DNA of 64,000 nucleotides from the NCBI RefSeq assembly GCF_000003855.2, contig NW_003101678.1:4056017-4120016 (forward strand). The letters are read 5' to 3'. Each line of letters begins with the position of its first letter. The stretch's first letter is position 1. The position numbers and the translations under genes are program-made. The DNA is from Blastomyces gilchristii SLH14081 (Eukaryota; Ascomycota; Eurotiomycetes; Onygenales; Ajellomycetaceae). This document shows, in pieces, positions 1 to 12,990 of this stretch. The notes beneath the pieces are model-generated. The model worked only from the letters and a program-made list of their open reading frames with translations, ran no database searches and was not told where the DNA came from.

Positions 1-1361
1 CAGATTGAAGAGAGAGAAGAAGAAGATATTTAAGTTCGAGATAATACATTGTAAGACATATTATAATACTTTAAAGAGACTTTGTAAGAAAGTGGAATAA
101 TAATGATTTTAAGGATACTTCTGATGTATTTAGACTGACCTAAGTCTGGAAATAATATGAAGAACACTGCATGGAAGAGATTGATTCTTTGCTAGTGAAG
201 AGTTTTATACAGTAGTAATTCAATCTGAAGAAGATCTGAGAACAATTTAAAACTAAGATGCAGAGAGAGAGAGAGAAGAAGAGTGTACTATAAATAAGTA
301 GTAATAGTAGAAGATTGAGAAGATATTTCAGTGAGAGACAAAGTAGTTAAAACTGATAAATTTTTTATTAAGAAATAATGAATTTTGATAATACTTCTAT
401 TCTCTAATTGATTAGCAGAAGCTGATAGAGAAGAGAGAATTAAAATCTTATTCAGATTCTAAATATACTTCATAATTCAGAATACTGAGAAAACAGTTCT
501 ACTCTCTGAGTATATTAATCTGCTTATCACTGAGGTGAAACCTGAGACATCAGGCTAGAAAATGCAGGATTTTGAGACACAAATTAATCTGACTGAGAAG
601 AAGCAGTAAGAACTCTTCTCTGAGAAGAGAGTGAAGAGAGATTTTAAAAAAATTATCATCTCAGATGAGAAGAAGAAGAAGAAGAATAAGAATAAGCAGT
701 GAATTATAAAGAATAATAAGAAGAATAAGAAAGAGAAGAAAGATAATAAGTAGAAAAAGCTTTTTTCTTAGTTAGTTATAAAATTATAAATAATTGAAAT
801 TAATTTTAAGTTTTTAAAAATTATTATACAAGTTGTAATCAATATCAGAAATAATATATATATATATATTTAACTATCATAATTCACAAATCACTATAAT
901 ATATAAGTATTAATATTTTTTCAATATTGATATTTATAATATTAATGTATTTTTAATAATATTATCTCATAATGAAATTTAATAAAATACTCTCTTTCAT
1001 AATATTAATATATTTCACAAAATATGATAGAGATTAATTAAGATTATTTATTTACTTTTATATATTGATAATATTCAATCTGAGTTAGTACTAAAATTAT
1101 AACTATATTAGAAAAGAATATTATTTTCTCTTATAATAATTCTTCTTATATATATCAGTGATTAGTTATTGAAAATAAATTATTATCTTTCTAAAATCTT
1201 TATTATATTTTCTTCATTTACTTCTGTTACTTCTTTCACTTCTATTAAAGATTTATAAACTATTTAAGAAATTACTGTAAATTACAAAGTCTATATTATT
1301 TATAATTTAATATAGAATACTCTCTTTTAATTATAATAAAGAATGACTTCATTCATCACAT
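1..1361 (+). mobile_element. hAT transposon copy I, 5' segment (truncated by window edge)
   Basis: This stretch aligns by eye with 44821-46205 of hAT copy IV in the same orientation; both open with the same cagattgaagagagagaag string. It holds the remains of the accessory ORF (1-750) and the start of the transposase region. It is the most heavily mutated copy here: very AT-rich, dense in TpA, and without any usable reading frame. Copy II is inserted at 1362. The element resumes at 7147, after the 8-bp duplication of atcacatc. Confidence 0.85.
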
Positions 1362-4300
1362 CTAGACTGGCCGGCGGGACCATGAATTTCACATTTGATC
1401 CCATTTGATCTGATTTCATACATTTCTTAGCATGAGTCTCACCAGAATCAAGCATTAAAAAAATCTGAAAATGAATCATTTCTGAGAGAAATGGCATGAA
1501 AAATGACCAGATTTAATGCAAGAACAGTGAAATGAGAGTAATTTCTCAGAATAGACTGTGAAAGATAATCATTCTTTTAACATCAGAATGAGACTGAGAC
1601 TGAAGATCAAATTCAGTCTCATTCACTTTATTCAGTGATTACTTATATAATCAGAATTTGATAACAATTATTGATAACACTCTTGAAACAACTAAATACA
1701 TTCTTGTGTAAGTTTATTCTTCACTTTCTCATGAAAACTACACTTCTCTGATATACTGTGATCAGAGGTATTAAACTATCTGATAATTCTATATTTTACA
1801 ATCATGAGTTTCTTGATTGTTTCTTCTTATAATTATCTCTGATAATAGTGATAAATATCTCAGCTTCAGTTGAACTTTCACTTCATTTTCATCTCTACTC
1901 ATGAAATTATCAGAATATCACATGCTATCAGTGTAATAGTTGAATATATACTCTCAACAATTTTTCATAACTCTAGAATTGATTTAATATGTAAATTCAT
2001 CAGATTATCTTGAAGATAGCAGTCAAATTCAGTTTTACAAGCATGTAGTTTTACCTGACTTTTGATTATAATCATTGCATATAAGTTCTGTTTCAAAGTT
2101 AGTATTATAGTGCTATATAATATGAAGTGTTATCAAAGATTGTTACTTACTAGAGAATTGTATTTCACTGTCTTCATATCTCTAACATCTGCTCATTCAA
2201 ATCTCTGATAGTCGACATTGTAGTAGTCTCAGGCTAATTTGATATATAAGTCTCATTTCTTCTCTGTTCAATCTTAAGAAGTATAGATATTAACTTAATA
2301 GAAGAGATCTAGTAGAGCTGCTACAGCATAGTACTCTGCAAAAGATTGTTCAGTTTTGCTGTAATAATATGCTAGTTTATTTCTTACAGTAATAATAGCC
2401 TGCACTATAGCATTATTTCAGACTGAATTTCTTTTTAAGTGATTCAACTGCTTCTTAAGATGAGTAAATAAACTGTTATACACTTATCAGACTGACTACA
2501 GTATTGATGTATAAGTGATTGAGACTGTCTTCATTATCTTATAAAACTGAAACAGTAAATTAATCACATATTTCAACTGAGTTCACTTCATATTAGAAAG
2601 TTTCAATATCTGAATCTTTTCTCAATCAGAGTGTTATACTTAATAATCAAACATCTGATATAATTGAAGAGTCTGAACAGTTATCTTATATATTAAACTT
2701 TATCATATTCTAATATTCTGTATCATATTCAGTGATATCACTGATTTGTTTATTTATTAAATATCATAGAATCATTGTTATTATTAAGAGAAGATACAAA
2801 TCATATTAGCAATGTTTCAAATCTGTGATATTTAAATTATTAGTCAATCTATTCAAAATTAACAGTAGTGTTATTAAAAAGTGTTATTAAAAAGTAATAT
2901 TAAAAAGTGTTATCAAAAAACATTATCTTTTATAAAGTGAATGTAAAAGTTACTTGAGTAATCACTTTCATCTCATTCTCATCTCAAGAATCAGTCATCT
3001 CATTATTCATTATCTCAATGTTAAGATTCTTTATCAGTGTTTATATCACAAGTTAAATCACATGAGTAATGCAGAGAATATGACCTTGTTTATTATTTCA
3101 GAAATACAAAGTCAATTTTTGCTTCAAGCTCTTCATCATAGTGTAGTTATTCACAGTATTATCAGTTATAATTATAAGAAGACTGAGACTAATATCTTAA
3201 TAGTCATTTTTAATCACTGTTATTAATATCTCTATCATATAATTCTTAGTATGACTACTGATCAATGATTCAAATTCAATTAATATCTCTTAATAAGTTC
3301 AGTTCTTATTAATATAATAACATGTAACTCTTATAAATGTAAGAATATTTATACTGATTCATACATTCACTGTGAGAGACACTCTTCAATGATTCTTCAA
3401 CTCTGATTCTAGATATTATATATTGACTTTATAGTGTGTCTTAAGATTGAACTGAAGACATGATTGATATGAAATATGAAAATTTGAATTAAGCATTTGA
3501 AGAAGTGTTCAGAATTCGGAGTTTTCAATTAATTGAAGAGAAAGATTCAGAGATACATATATACAAAGTAATTATTCACAGAAGTTATCAGATAAGAGTG
3601 ATGAAATCAGAGTACTGATATATAATTATTTTCATATAATTTTCTTCAAATTAGAAAGTTAGTGTTATTAAAAATTATTATCTGATAGAGTAACTTACTC
3701 ACTCAGTAATAATTTTCTAATTATTTTTCTTTTATTGTCTGCATTCTGATAACTTCAGATATTGAGAAATTTCACCAGAGCTATAATCAGTTTATGATGA
3801 ATATTTCTGAATAAAGTTACAGTGATTATAGCAGAGAGATGACTCTTCAGTAATCTGTAATACAATCTGTTGATAATTATTTCATAGTTCATCTCAATAT
3901 TTATGTTGAGTTTTTTATAAATTTCATGACCTGAAATCAGATATGAAGAATGAAGTGATTATTCATCATAATTGAAAGAGAGTATTCTATGTTAAATTAT
4001 AAACAATATAGACTTTGTAATTCACAGTGATTTCTTGAAGAGTGTATGAATCTTCAATAGAAGTAAAAGAAGTGAAAGAAGTGAATTCAGAAGATATAAT
4101 GAAGATTTAAGAAAGATAATACTTTATTTTTAATAAAGATAATAACTGATCACTGATATATATAAGAAGAATTATTATAAGAGAAAATAATCTTCTTTCT
4201 TAACTTAGTTATAATTTTAGTACTAACTCAGATTGAATATTATCAATATATAAAAGTAAATAAACAATCTTGATTAATCTCTATTATATTTCTTGAAATA

Positions 4301-5453
4301 TATTAATATTATGAAAGAGAGTATTATCAAATTATATTATCAGATAATATCATTAAAAATATATTAATATTATAAATATCAATGTTGAAAAAATGCTGAT
4401 ACTTATATATTATAGTAATTTGTGAATTATGATAGTTAAATATATATATATATATTATTTCTGACATTGATTACAACTTGTACAATAATTTTTAAAAACT
4501 CAAAATCAATTTCAATTATTAATAATTATGAACTTATAACTAACTAATATAAAAAGAAAAAAGCTTTTTCTACTCATTATCTTTCTTCTCTTTTTCATTC
4601 TTCTTATCATTCTTCATAATTCACTTCTTATTCTTATTCTTCTTCTTCTTTCTCTCATTTAAGGTGATAATCATCTCAAAATCTCTCTTCACTGTCTTCT
4701 TAGAGAAGGATTTTCACTGCTTTCTCTTAGCCAGATCAATCTGTGTCTCAAAATCTCACATTTTCTGATCTGCTGTCTCAGGTTTCACTTCAGCAGTAAG
4801 TAGATTAATATACTCAGAGAGCAGAGCTATCTTCTTAATATTCTGAATTATAAAGTGCATTCAAGATCTGAATAAGATCTTAATTCTCTTCTTCTCTATC
4901 AGCTTCTGCTAATCAATTAGAGAATAGAAGTGTTATTAAAAATTATTATTTCTTAATAAATAAAAAACTTATCAGTTTTGACTTCTTTATCTTCTATTTC
5001 AATACTCTCTCAATCTTCTTCTATTATTACTTATTTACAGTAATACTCTTCTTCTCTCTCTCTCTCTTCATCTTAATTTTAAATCATTCTTAGAACTTCT
5101 TCTGATTTCACTACTACTGTATAAAACTCTTCACTATCTTCTTCTTCAATCTCTTATAAGTGATGTTATCTGTATTATTTCTATACTTAGTTCAGTCTAA
5201 ATCTATTAGAAGTATTACTTAAAATCATTATCATTCTACTCTCTTACAGAGTCTCTTCAAGGCATTATAACATGTCTTACAATCTGTCTTCTCTTACTTA
5301 AACATCTTCTTCTTCTCTCTCTTCAATCTGTGACAGTGCTCACACACCTTAGTGATTCACAGAATCACAGACTATTTAAAGAGAAATGACATGATTGATT
5401 TCAATAAGTATTGAAGAGAGATGAAGGCAGAAGAGATGATCAGAAATAATATG

Positions 5454-5454
<1 letters not shown>

Positions 5455-5488
<34 letters not shown>

Positions 5489-5530
5489 AATAGGAATAAT
5501 AATAATGATGATAATAATAATGATGATGAA
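5455..5530. repeat. ATA/ATG trinucleotide microsatellite in hAT copy II
   Basis: Run of ataataataatgataatgat-type triplets. The same position is repetitive in copy III (17487-17570) and copy IV (44598-44705), so it belongs to the family and is not a local expansion. Confidence 0.85.
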
Positions 5531-6627
5531 AGAGAAAGTGTATTGAAATATATTACTGACTTATCAAATATAAAGAGACAAAGAAAATATTAATAGCTTT
5601 CAGAGATGTATAGAAACACCTACAGTGTTATATAGTAATATTATCTTCATTCAATACATACACTATTAATATTCTTTGTATACAGTTATCATATAATCTG
5701 TATCAGAGCTACATGCAGAAAACAGATCTTTGTTACTAGAATAAATAATTACAGCAATTCTCTGTTTTTATATTATAAAGATAAGTTATTCTTATTTCTT
5801 TCTTCTCTCTTTTCTCTTCTTCAATTAATTACTAATTTCAAGCTGGTATGAAAACTATTAAAACACTCTTAGAAACCCTCAAATTGAAGAGTATAGACTA
5901 ATCAAATTTTAAATACAGAAGAATTAAATTATATTCAATATTACTAATTATTCATTCTCTCTTAATAAAATCACAGTCACATCTTCTTCTTCTCTCTCTT
6001 AAACAAAACATAGTCTGTGAAAAGTGAGTATCACATCAGATTATAATGACTAACACAGTCTCAGCATACAGAGCTGTATATACACAGTATATACTGAACT
6101 GAGAGACTGTATGAGTTATAAACTAGTAGCAGCATCTCAGAGAGAGCTGTACAGTGTGAGAAAGCTGTAACTCTTGTTTATATATACAGAGAGTAAATCA
6201 TTGTAGTAAGTACATGTGTATTACATGAAAGTAATACTTTTTAATATCACTCAGTCTCTGATATCATGAAAATAGAGTCTCTTCATGAGATCTGTTTTTA
6301 TCAGAAGTCAGAAAATCTTATATTTTCTAAGATTATCTTCACACATCTTATCTATGAAATCAATGAGAGAAATCATCAATTTCAGTGTTCTATTCTTAAT
6401 ATTATTCAAGTAACAGCAGAGTTCACTCTGATCACACTTTTTAAGTGTATATTTTCTAAATATTCACATTTATACAGATATATAATAATTATTTATTAGA
6501 TAATATTAAGATAATAACTCATCACAACTGTATTACTCTTACTATGAGAAATACACAGTTAATAATGAATATTGCAAAGACTCTGAGAAGTGAGTATTTT
6601 AAAAGTGCTACAGCTCTGTAATCTTGA

Positions 6628-6770
6628 TTTTTTTATTTTTATTTTTTATTTTTTTATTTTTCTTTTATTTATTTTTTTTCTTTCTCTTTTTTTTTTTATT
6701 CTGATTTTTTCTTGTTTTTGTTTTGTTTTTTGTTTATTGTTTTTTTTTATATTTTATATTTTTTTTATAA
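6628..6770. repeat. T-rich low-complexity tract in hAT copy II
   Basis: Nearly pure T with scattered A, G and C. It produces an artefactual Phe/Ile-rich frame. The matching tract in copy III is 18664-18810, and in copy IV, as A-rich sequence, 43384-43510. It lies in the subterminal region near the 5' end of the transposon. Confidence 0.85.
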
Positions 6771-7146
6771 TTAAAATTATATGAATTATGATCTGTATTC
6801 AGAAAAGTAATAATATTTGACAATACTCTCTATTGAAGTTTCAATAAATGAGTACTATGTTATAATATTATGTAAGTGAGAAGTGATTTCATAGTCTCAT
6901 TTAATGTTATTCTCAATAATGAGATCAGAATGAAAATGTGACTAAAAATTCAAACATATTCTTTATTCAGAACTAGATTTTTTATTTGAAAAATGAATCT
7001 GAGATCTTTAATATTTGAAATAATGTGATTTGAGATCAATGTGATGAATACAAATCATGATCAGAAGTAATGCTTTTAGACAATATAATAACTGTAAAGT
7101 TTGATTCTGATCTCAGACATAGTTATACAGTCAGTCTAATCACATC

Positions 7147-7859
7147 TGATTTCAGATTACAAAATTTATGAAAAACTCAATATAAATATTGAGATGAACT
7201 ATGAAATAATTATCAATAGATTGTATTATAGATTACTGAAGAGTTATCTCTCTACTATAATTACTATAACTTTATTCAGAAATATTTATTAAAAACTAAT
7301 TATAACTTTAAAGAAATTTCTCAATATCTGAAGTCATCAGAATGTAGATAATAAAAGAAAAATAATTAGAAAATTACTACTAAGCTGATAAGTTACTCTA
7401 TCAGATAATAATTTTTAATAATAATAACTTTTCAATTTGAATAAAATCATGAGAAAATAACTATGTATTAGTACTCTGATTTCATAACTCTTATCTGATA
7501 ACTTTTATAAATAATTACTTTGTATATATATATCTCTGAATCTTTCTCTTTAATTAATTAAAAACTCTAAATTCTGAATACTTCTTTAAATACTTAATTT
7601 AAATCTTTATATTTTATATTAATTCTGTCTTCAGTTCAATCTTGAGATATACTATAAAGTTAATATACAATATCTAGAATCAGAGTTGAAGAATTATCAA
7701 AGAGTGTCTCTTACAGTAAATATATAAACTACTATAAATAATCTTATATTTATAAGAGTTATATATTATTATATTAATAAGAACTGAACTTATTAAGAGA
7801 TATTAATTGAATTTAAATTATTGATCAGTTGTTATACTAAGAATTATATAGTAAAGATA
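7147..7859 (+). mobile_element. hAT transposon copy I, middle segment
   Basis: Continues copy I after the nested copy II. Matches 46212-46920 of copy IV, the part leading into the transposase catalytic domain. It is strongly AT-mutated with no frame left. It ends at the 8-bp duplication ttaataac that flanks the small derivative at 7868. Confidence 0.85.
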
Positions 7860-7867
7860 TTAATAAC

Positions 7868-8360
7868 TAGACTGACCGTGTGACCGTGTCTGAGACCAGG
7901 ACCAGATTTTTTGATAGTCTCATTATCAATTTGACTGCTCTCATTACACGGTTTTAACATTAGATAGTAGTCTCATACTGTCTCAGTGGGACTTACTGTC
8001 TACTCTTGTCACATTTTTCAAATGAGATCATGATTTTCACTTCTCAATTTAAATTATTTTTATTGCTTTAAATGACTTTAAATCTCATTTGAGTGTTACT
8101 TTTTAAAAAATTAAAAATAGTCTAAAAAAAACCTTAAAATGTATAAAAATAGTAACTTTATGCCAAGAATGTGACTAAATGAGATCAAATGAAATCACTT
8201 TCTCATTTTTTTCAAGTCATGGTTTCATTTTAAGATCTGATATATAGTCACTTTACATGTTTTTTTGATAGTCAGTCCCAGCGGGATTCACGCCAAGAAA
8301 TGTATGAGACCAGATCAAATGAGACCAAATGGGAAATTTATGATCCCGGCGGCCAGTCTA
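7868..8360 (+). mobile_element. 493-bp non-autonomous hAT derivative (MITE-like)
   Basis: Starts TAGACTGACCGTGTGACCGT and ends GGCGGCCAGTCTA, the same ends as the 5.77-kb elements. It is flanked by a perfect 8-bp duplication ttaataac (7860-7867, 8361-8368). Only about 33 bp at the 5' end and about 90 bp at the 3' end match the full-length copies; the interior is unrelated. The interior repeats the motif AAATGAGATC/AAATGAGACC several times on both strands, plausibly transposase-binding sites. It is much less mutated than the surrounding copy I, so it inserted later and would depend on transposase from a full-length relative. Confidence 0.9.
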
Positions 8361-8368
8361 TTAATAAC

Positions 8369-9483
8369 TATGATTAAAAATAACTATTGAGATATTAGTC
8401 TCAGTCTTTTTATAATTATAACTGATAATACTGTGAATAACTATACTATAATAAAAAGCTTAAAGTAAAAATTAACTTTATATTTCAGAAATAATAAATA
8501 AAGTTATATTTTTTATATTACTTATATAGTTTATCTTATAATATAAATACTGATAAAGAATCTTAATATTAAGATAAAGAATAATAAGATAACTGATTCT
8601 TGAAATAAAAATAAGATAAAAGTAATTACTTAAGTAACTTTTATATTTACTCTGTAAAAGATAATATTTTTTTAATAATACTTTTTAATATTATTTTTTA
8701 ATAATGCTTTTTAATAATACTACTGTTAATTTTGAATAGATTGACTAAGAATTTAAATATCACAGATTTATAATATTATTAATATAATTTATATCTTCTC
8801 TAAATAATAATAATAATTTCATAATTTTTAATAAATAAATAAATCAGTCACATCACTGAATATAATAAAGAATATTAAAATATAGAGTTTAATACATAAG
8901 ATAACTATTCAGACTCTTTAATTATATCAGATAATTAATCATTGAGTATAACACTCTAGTTAAGAAAAGATTCAAATATTGACACTTTCTAATATGAAGT
9001 AAACTCAGTTAAAATATATAATTGATTTACTCTTTCAGTTTTATAAGATAATTAAGATAGTTTTAATCACTTATATAGTAATACTATAGTCAGTCTGATA
9101 AGTGTATAACAATTTATTTACTTATCTTGAGAAGTAGTTAAATTACTTAAAAAGAAATTCAGTCTGAGATAATACTATAGTACAGACTATTATTACTGTA
9201 AAAAATAAACTAATATATTATTACAGTAAAACTGAATAATTCTTTACAAAGTACTATACTATAGCAGCTTTATTAAATTTCTTCTATTAAGTTAATATCT
9301 ACACTTCTCAAGATTGAATAGAGAAGAAATAAGACTTATATATTAAATTAATCTAAGATTACTATAATACTAACTATCAGAGATTTAAATAAGCAGATAT
9401 TAGAAATACAAAGATAGTGAAATATAATTCACTAATAAATAATAATTTTTAATAATACTTTATATTATATAGAACTATAATAC
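8369..9483 (+). mobile_element. hAT transposon copy I, 3' segment (truncated by Gypsy-1 LTR)
   Basis: Aligns with 46930-48050 of copy IV and covers the DDNA-type catalytic strand and the helical region of the transposase, all ruined by C-to-T changes. The match breaks at ..tataatac, exactly where the Gypsy-1 LTR begins, so the dimerisation domain and right inverted repeat are missing here. Confidence 0.82.
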
Positions 9484-9801
9484 TGTAAGAGGTCTACGCC
9501 GAATAGATCAGTATAATATATAGGTCTTATATAACAAAGAGAAAAACATTAGAGAAGGAAAGAAAGAGAAACTGTAGAAATCAGTGATCAGAGTGAATAT
9601 TTATACATGTACACAGTGGCATACATAGTAGAACTTCAGGGTGGAAGAATAGGGGTTTTCATATACAGTGAAGCTTCAGAGTGAAAGAATAGAAATTTCA
9701 TAGGTTTTTGACTGAGAATCAGTGACTGAGAATCAGAGTGATAGAAATCTGTGAAGTGTAATGAAATAGTCTATATAATTGATCAGGCGCAGCCTGTTAC
9801 A
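9484..9801 (-). repeat. Gypsy-1 copy a, 3' LTR (318 bp)
   Basis: On the minus strand it begins TGTAACAGGCTGCG and ends CCTCTTACA (TG..CA). It aligns with the LTRs at 30487-30817, 49096-49426, 53826-54105 and the fragment at 19737. Next to it, at 9802-9826, is a purine-rich tract on the minus strand (agaaagagagaggaag), the expected polypurine tract, which fixes this as the 3' LTR of a minus-strand element. Confidence 0.9.
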
Positions 9802-11583
9802 TTAGCTTCCTCTCTCTTTCTTAGTTGTATGTAGCTCTTATCAGTCAAGGACTGTGATCTTGAATAACATGAAACTCAGAGTTCAGGTCAGGTAATTATA
9901 GCTGATCTATTTCATAAGATATTATCAGTCATAGCTGTAGAGTCTCTTATCAAGAATATCTTCAATCTCTCATTCAAGTTTATAATCTTCTTCTATGATC
10001 CATGACAGCTGTCAGTTGAAAGCCAGTTGAGAAGGAAACAGATCAGTGGTGACATAGTGAAGCAAGCTTGTATAAAAGATATCATGAATCTCTGATAATG
10101 TGTCAAGACAGTAGTTATAACTGTCTAGAACTTCTATCACTTTATACTTTGTATAACAGTAATTCAGTGTGTGAGATGAACATATGATCTGTATATTCTT
10201 AAGATTCAATTATATCAGATCTTCTATCTTGTATTATTCAGCAGAGTCTTGATAAACATTAATTCAATCTTCTTAATTCTGTTTAGTGCTTATCATGAAG
10301 GCTTCTACTCAATCACAGATATCTCAGAGTTTTATTACTATATTGTCAGCAATCTGAATCAGACTGCAGAGATTCAGTATGAAGAGTAATCTCTAGAAGA
10401 TTCAGTACTTTCATGTGATATCTGTATGTGAGAAAGAACAGGCTTACATCTGTTGAAACAGTATCTCAGTCATTGATAATAACTTCAGTGTGTAGAAGAA
10501 GATTATATCAATTATCTTATAAGTAATTGCAGAACTTACAGAGATAATTCTTTACAGTCTGAATTATTCATTCTAATGCATCATCAGTCTCAGAGTGATA
10601 GACAGTTGACAGGTGATATATAATCTTAAGAACTTGACAGATTCTTGTTCAGAGAGTACTTACAAATTGACAGCTCTGATTCAATACTATAGATCTTAGC
10701 AATTCATACATCTGATAGAATAAGCTTTATAGAAAAGCTTCAGTAACTTGTTCAGCATTTATCTTATTACAAGGTTTCAATATTATATCTTTGCTTAATC
10801 AATTCATAATGATCAGAATGTTTCTACAACTCTTACTCTCAGATAAATTAATAGCAAAGTCAATCACTACATCTCATCAGATTCTATCAGAGATATTAAG
10901 TGATTTCAGTAGATCTTTTCTACAGTTCTTTTATAAGATAATGAAAGAACAGTGATTGCAGTTTCAGACAAAGTGTCTGATACTGTTTAATATCTCAGAT
11001 TAGTAAAACTCTTGAAAGATCATTCTATACAGTTGTTCATAATCTGAATAATCAGTTATATATAAATCATGCATCTCTTGCATTATCTGAGTGTATAAGA
11101 GTTCAGAGTGAGAGACTCAGTATCATTCACAGAATTATAGAGTGTTACTATCATCAATTGAACATTCTGAGATATCAGTTCTTATACATAGTTCTGAGGG
11201 AAATTGAGATGCTTCTTGATATACTGCTTCAGTGAGAGTCTGAAGAAGTTTATCAGTCTGAGCTGCTGTATACCACAGTTCATTCAGTGTAGAGAAAGTG
11301 AGAATATTAATATCAGTATCAGTTTAGAGAGAGAGTGTTCTAATCAGAGAAGTATGTATAGTGTCATGAGTTATTCTATCTTGATCAATCAATATCTTCA
11401 GATCTAAGAGCTAATGCTCTCAGTTCATTCAATGCATGTCTGTCACATCAGACAGTATATCTTATTCTCATTGTGAGAGAGTATCTGTCATTGAGTTCTA
11501 GCTGCCGGGGCAGTAGTGTGTTGTAAAATAAAAGCAGCTTAGAAATTCAGATCATTGTATCTGTCATTCATTGAGTTTATAGA

Positions 11584-11962
11584 GCCCCGGTGGCCGAATG
11601 GTTAATGCGGCCACCTGGTAGCGCCTTGGCGTGGGAAACCAAGGCGCGTGGGTTCGAAACCCGCAGGGGATACATTAAATCCAGAACTCAAGCACCTCAG
11701 GTTTCTAATAAATACAGAGGTGTACAAATCGCTTCAATGAATTGCTCTATGTTCCTGGGCTGGGAAGTTATTATCGCATGTATCTAATTGTCACTCCTTT
11801 GTATTTTCCTATGTTCTTGTTATCTTGATGTGGTCTTAACACCTGTATTTCCTTCTGTATCACCAACACTTGACCTGTATTTAACATCACGCAAGGACTC
11901 ATCATAAGCTCCGCTTGCATATGAGTATAATGGAAGAATAAGAATAATAATAATAATAATAG
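11584..11962 (+). mobile_element. tRNA-derived SINE (379 bp) with 12-bp target duplication
   Basis: The head carries an internal RNA polymerase III promoter: A box TGGCCGAATGG (11591-11601) and a perfect B box GGTTCGAAACC near 11652-11662. The body (about 11675-11930) is unrelated to a tRNA, and the 3' end is an (AAT)n tail at 11940-11960. Flanks duplicate tgagtttataga (11572-11583 and 11963-11974). The anticodon arm folds as a 9-bp hairpin with a 9-nt loop and the acceptor stem has mismatches, so it is not a functional tRNA gene. CpG is intact while the host Gypsy is mutated, so this is a late insertion or is too short to be recognised by the mutation system. It would need LINE machinery in trans. 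Confidence 0.9.
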
Positions 11963-12479
11963 TGAGTTTATAGATGATTGTGAAGTACTTGAGATTCTTA
12001 TAATCTGTGATTATCTTAAATTCAGAGACACTTCAGAGTTCAGAGTTTCATTCTTCTAGACAGTATACAATTATAAGAAGTTTCTTATCATAGATCTCAT
12101 AATTGTATTCAGTGAGACTCAGTTTCTTTAATATGAAGACACATGATTGTAGAACATTTTTATCATTATATTATAATATCACTTGTTCTATTACATAGTC
12201 AGAGAAATCAGCTTCAACAACTGTTTCATAATCAGAGTTAAATGTTATTAACAGAGATATATTGATGAACATCTTCTTTATGTGTATGAATACAGCTTCA
12301 GTGTCTGCTGATCACTGAAATACTGAGTTCTTCTTAATGAGTTCTGTAAGTAATCTCATGATATCTGAGAAGTGTTATATAAATTACTGATAGAAGTTAG
12401 CAAATCTGATGAAGCTTCATACATCTTTCACAGTATACAGAGCTTCTTATTCAAGAATGATGAAGACTTTCTCAGAATT

Positions 12480-12990
12480 CATTTGAATTCTCTTATCAGC
12501 TTGTATAATAAAACTCAGATATTTAATACTCTTGACTTTAAAATTACACTTATTAATATCTATTAGTAGTTTTGCTTCTTATAGTTATTATAATATCTTC
12601 TGTACATGTTCTTAATATTCTTTCCTGAACTCATCAGTGAAGATGAGAATGTCATCAAGATATGCAGATGCAAATTCATTAAGGAAATCTCAGAGTGCTC
12701 AGTTGATATACTTCTGAAGTGTACTGAGAGTGTTAGCCAGTCTAAAGAGAGTAACTACTCATTTAAAGAGGCTATATCATGTTTTAAATGCTGTAAACCA
12801 CTCATCTCCTTCAGCGATGCGGATCTTATGAAACGCGGCGATGATATCTAGTTTTGTAAATCATTGAGCTTGTTCAATGCGAGCTAGAGTTTCATTGATA
12901 AGAGGTAGTGAATAGCAGTCTTTCTTTGTTATTCTGTTCTGTATATTCTTGAGCTTGGTAAGACGGTCATTCAATGTCCGGAGCTGTGTT
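12480..12990 (-). pseudogene. Reverse transcriptase region of Gypsy-1 copy a
   Basis: Minus-strand translation gives FHKIRIAEGDEWFTAFKT, later LNEFASAYLDDILIFTDEF, the palm-domain signature of Ty3/Gypsy reverse transcriptase (YLDD catalytic pair at 12646-12662). Several Trp codons are TGA and one frame is broken, so no active enzyme. A patch at 12800-12860 keeps CpG sites (gcgatgcgg, aacgcggcg), unlike its surroundings. The plus-strand open frame 12606-12851 is its shadow. Confidence 0.85.

Larger units (their letters stand above)
1362..7138 (-). mobile_element. hAT transposon copy II, full length (5.78 kb), nested in copy I
   Basis: The left end reads TAGACTGGCC and the right end reads ..CAGTCAGTCTA, giving imperfect terminal inverted repeats of about 10 bp. 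An 8-bp target duplication, atcacatc, lies at 1354-1361 and 7139-7146, as expected for hAT. Transposase remnants run on the minus strand; the dimerisation region falls near 1760-2090 by comparison with copy IV. Heavy C-to-T mutation has destroyed every frame. The open frames visible inside (such as 2954-3226, 6266-6499 and 6590-6784) are antisense or low-complexity shadows. Because it sits in another copy of its own family, it inserted after copy I. Confidence 0.93.

Noticed and set aside
5455..5530. CRISPR-like array
   Set aside because: Simple trinucleotide repeat without spacers; the window is eukaryotic.
6590..6784. Phe/Ile-rich 64-codon frame resembling a membrane protein
   Set aside because: Translation of a T-rich tract shared by all hAT copies.
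1..9483. Mitochondrial or other organellar DNA, given the AT content and TGA read as Trp
   Set aside because: No organellar genes; the sequence resolves into transposons with 8-bp duplications. ADE13 in the same window uses TGG.
11584..11672. tRNA gene (Ser/Leu-like, with A and B boxes)
   Set aside because: Acceptor stem has mismatches, the anticodon arm is a 9-bp stem with a 9-nt loop, and the unit continues into a SINE body with tail and 12-bp duplication. Called as a SINE.
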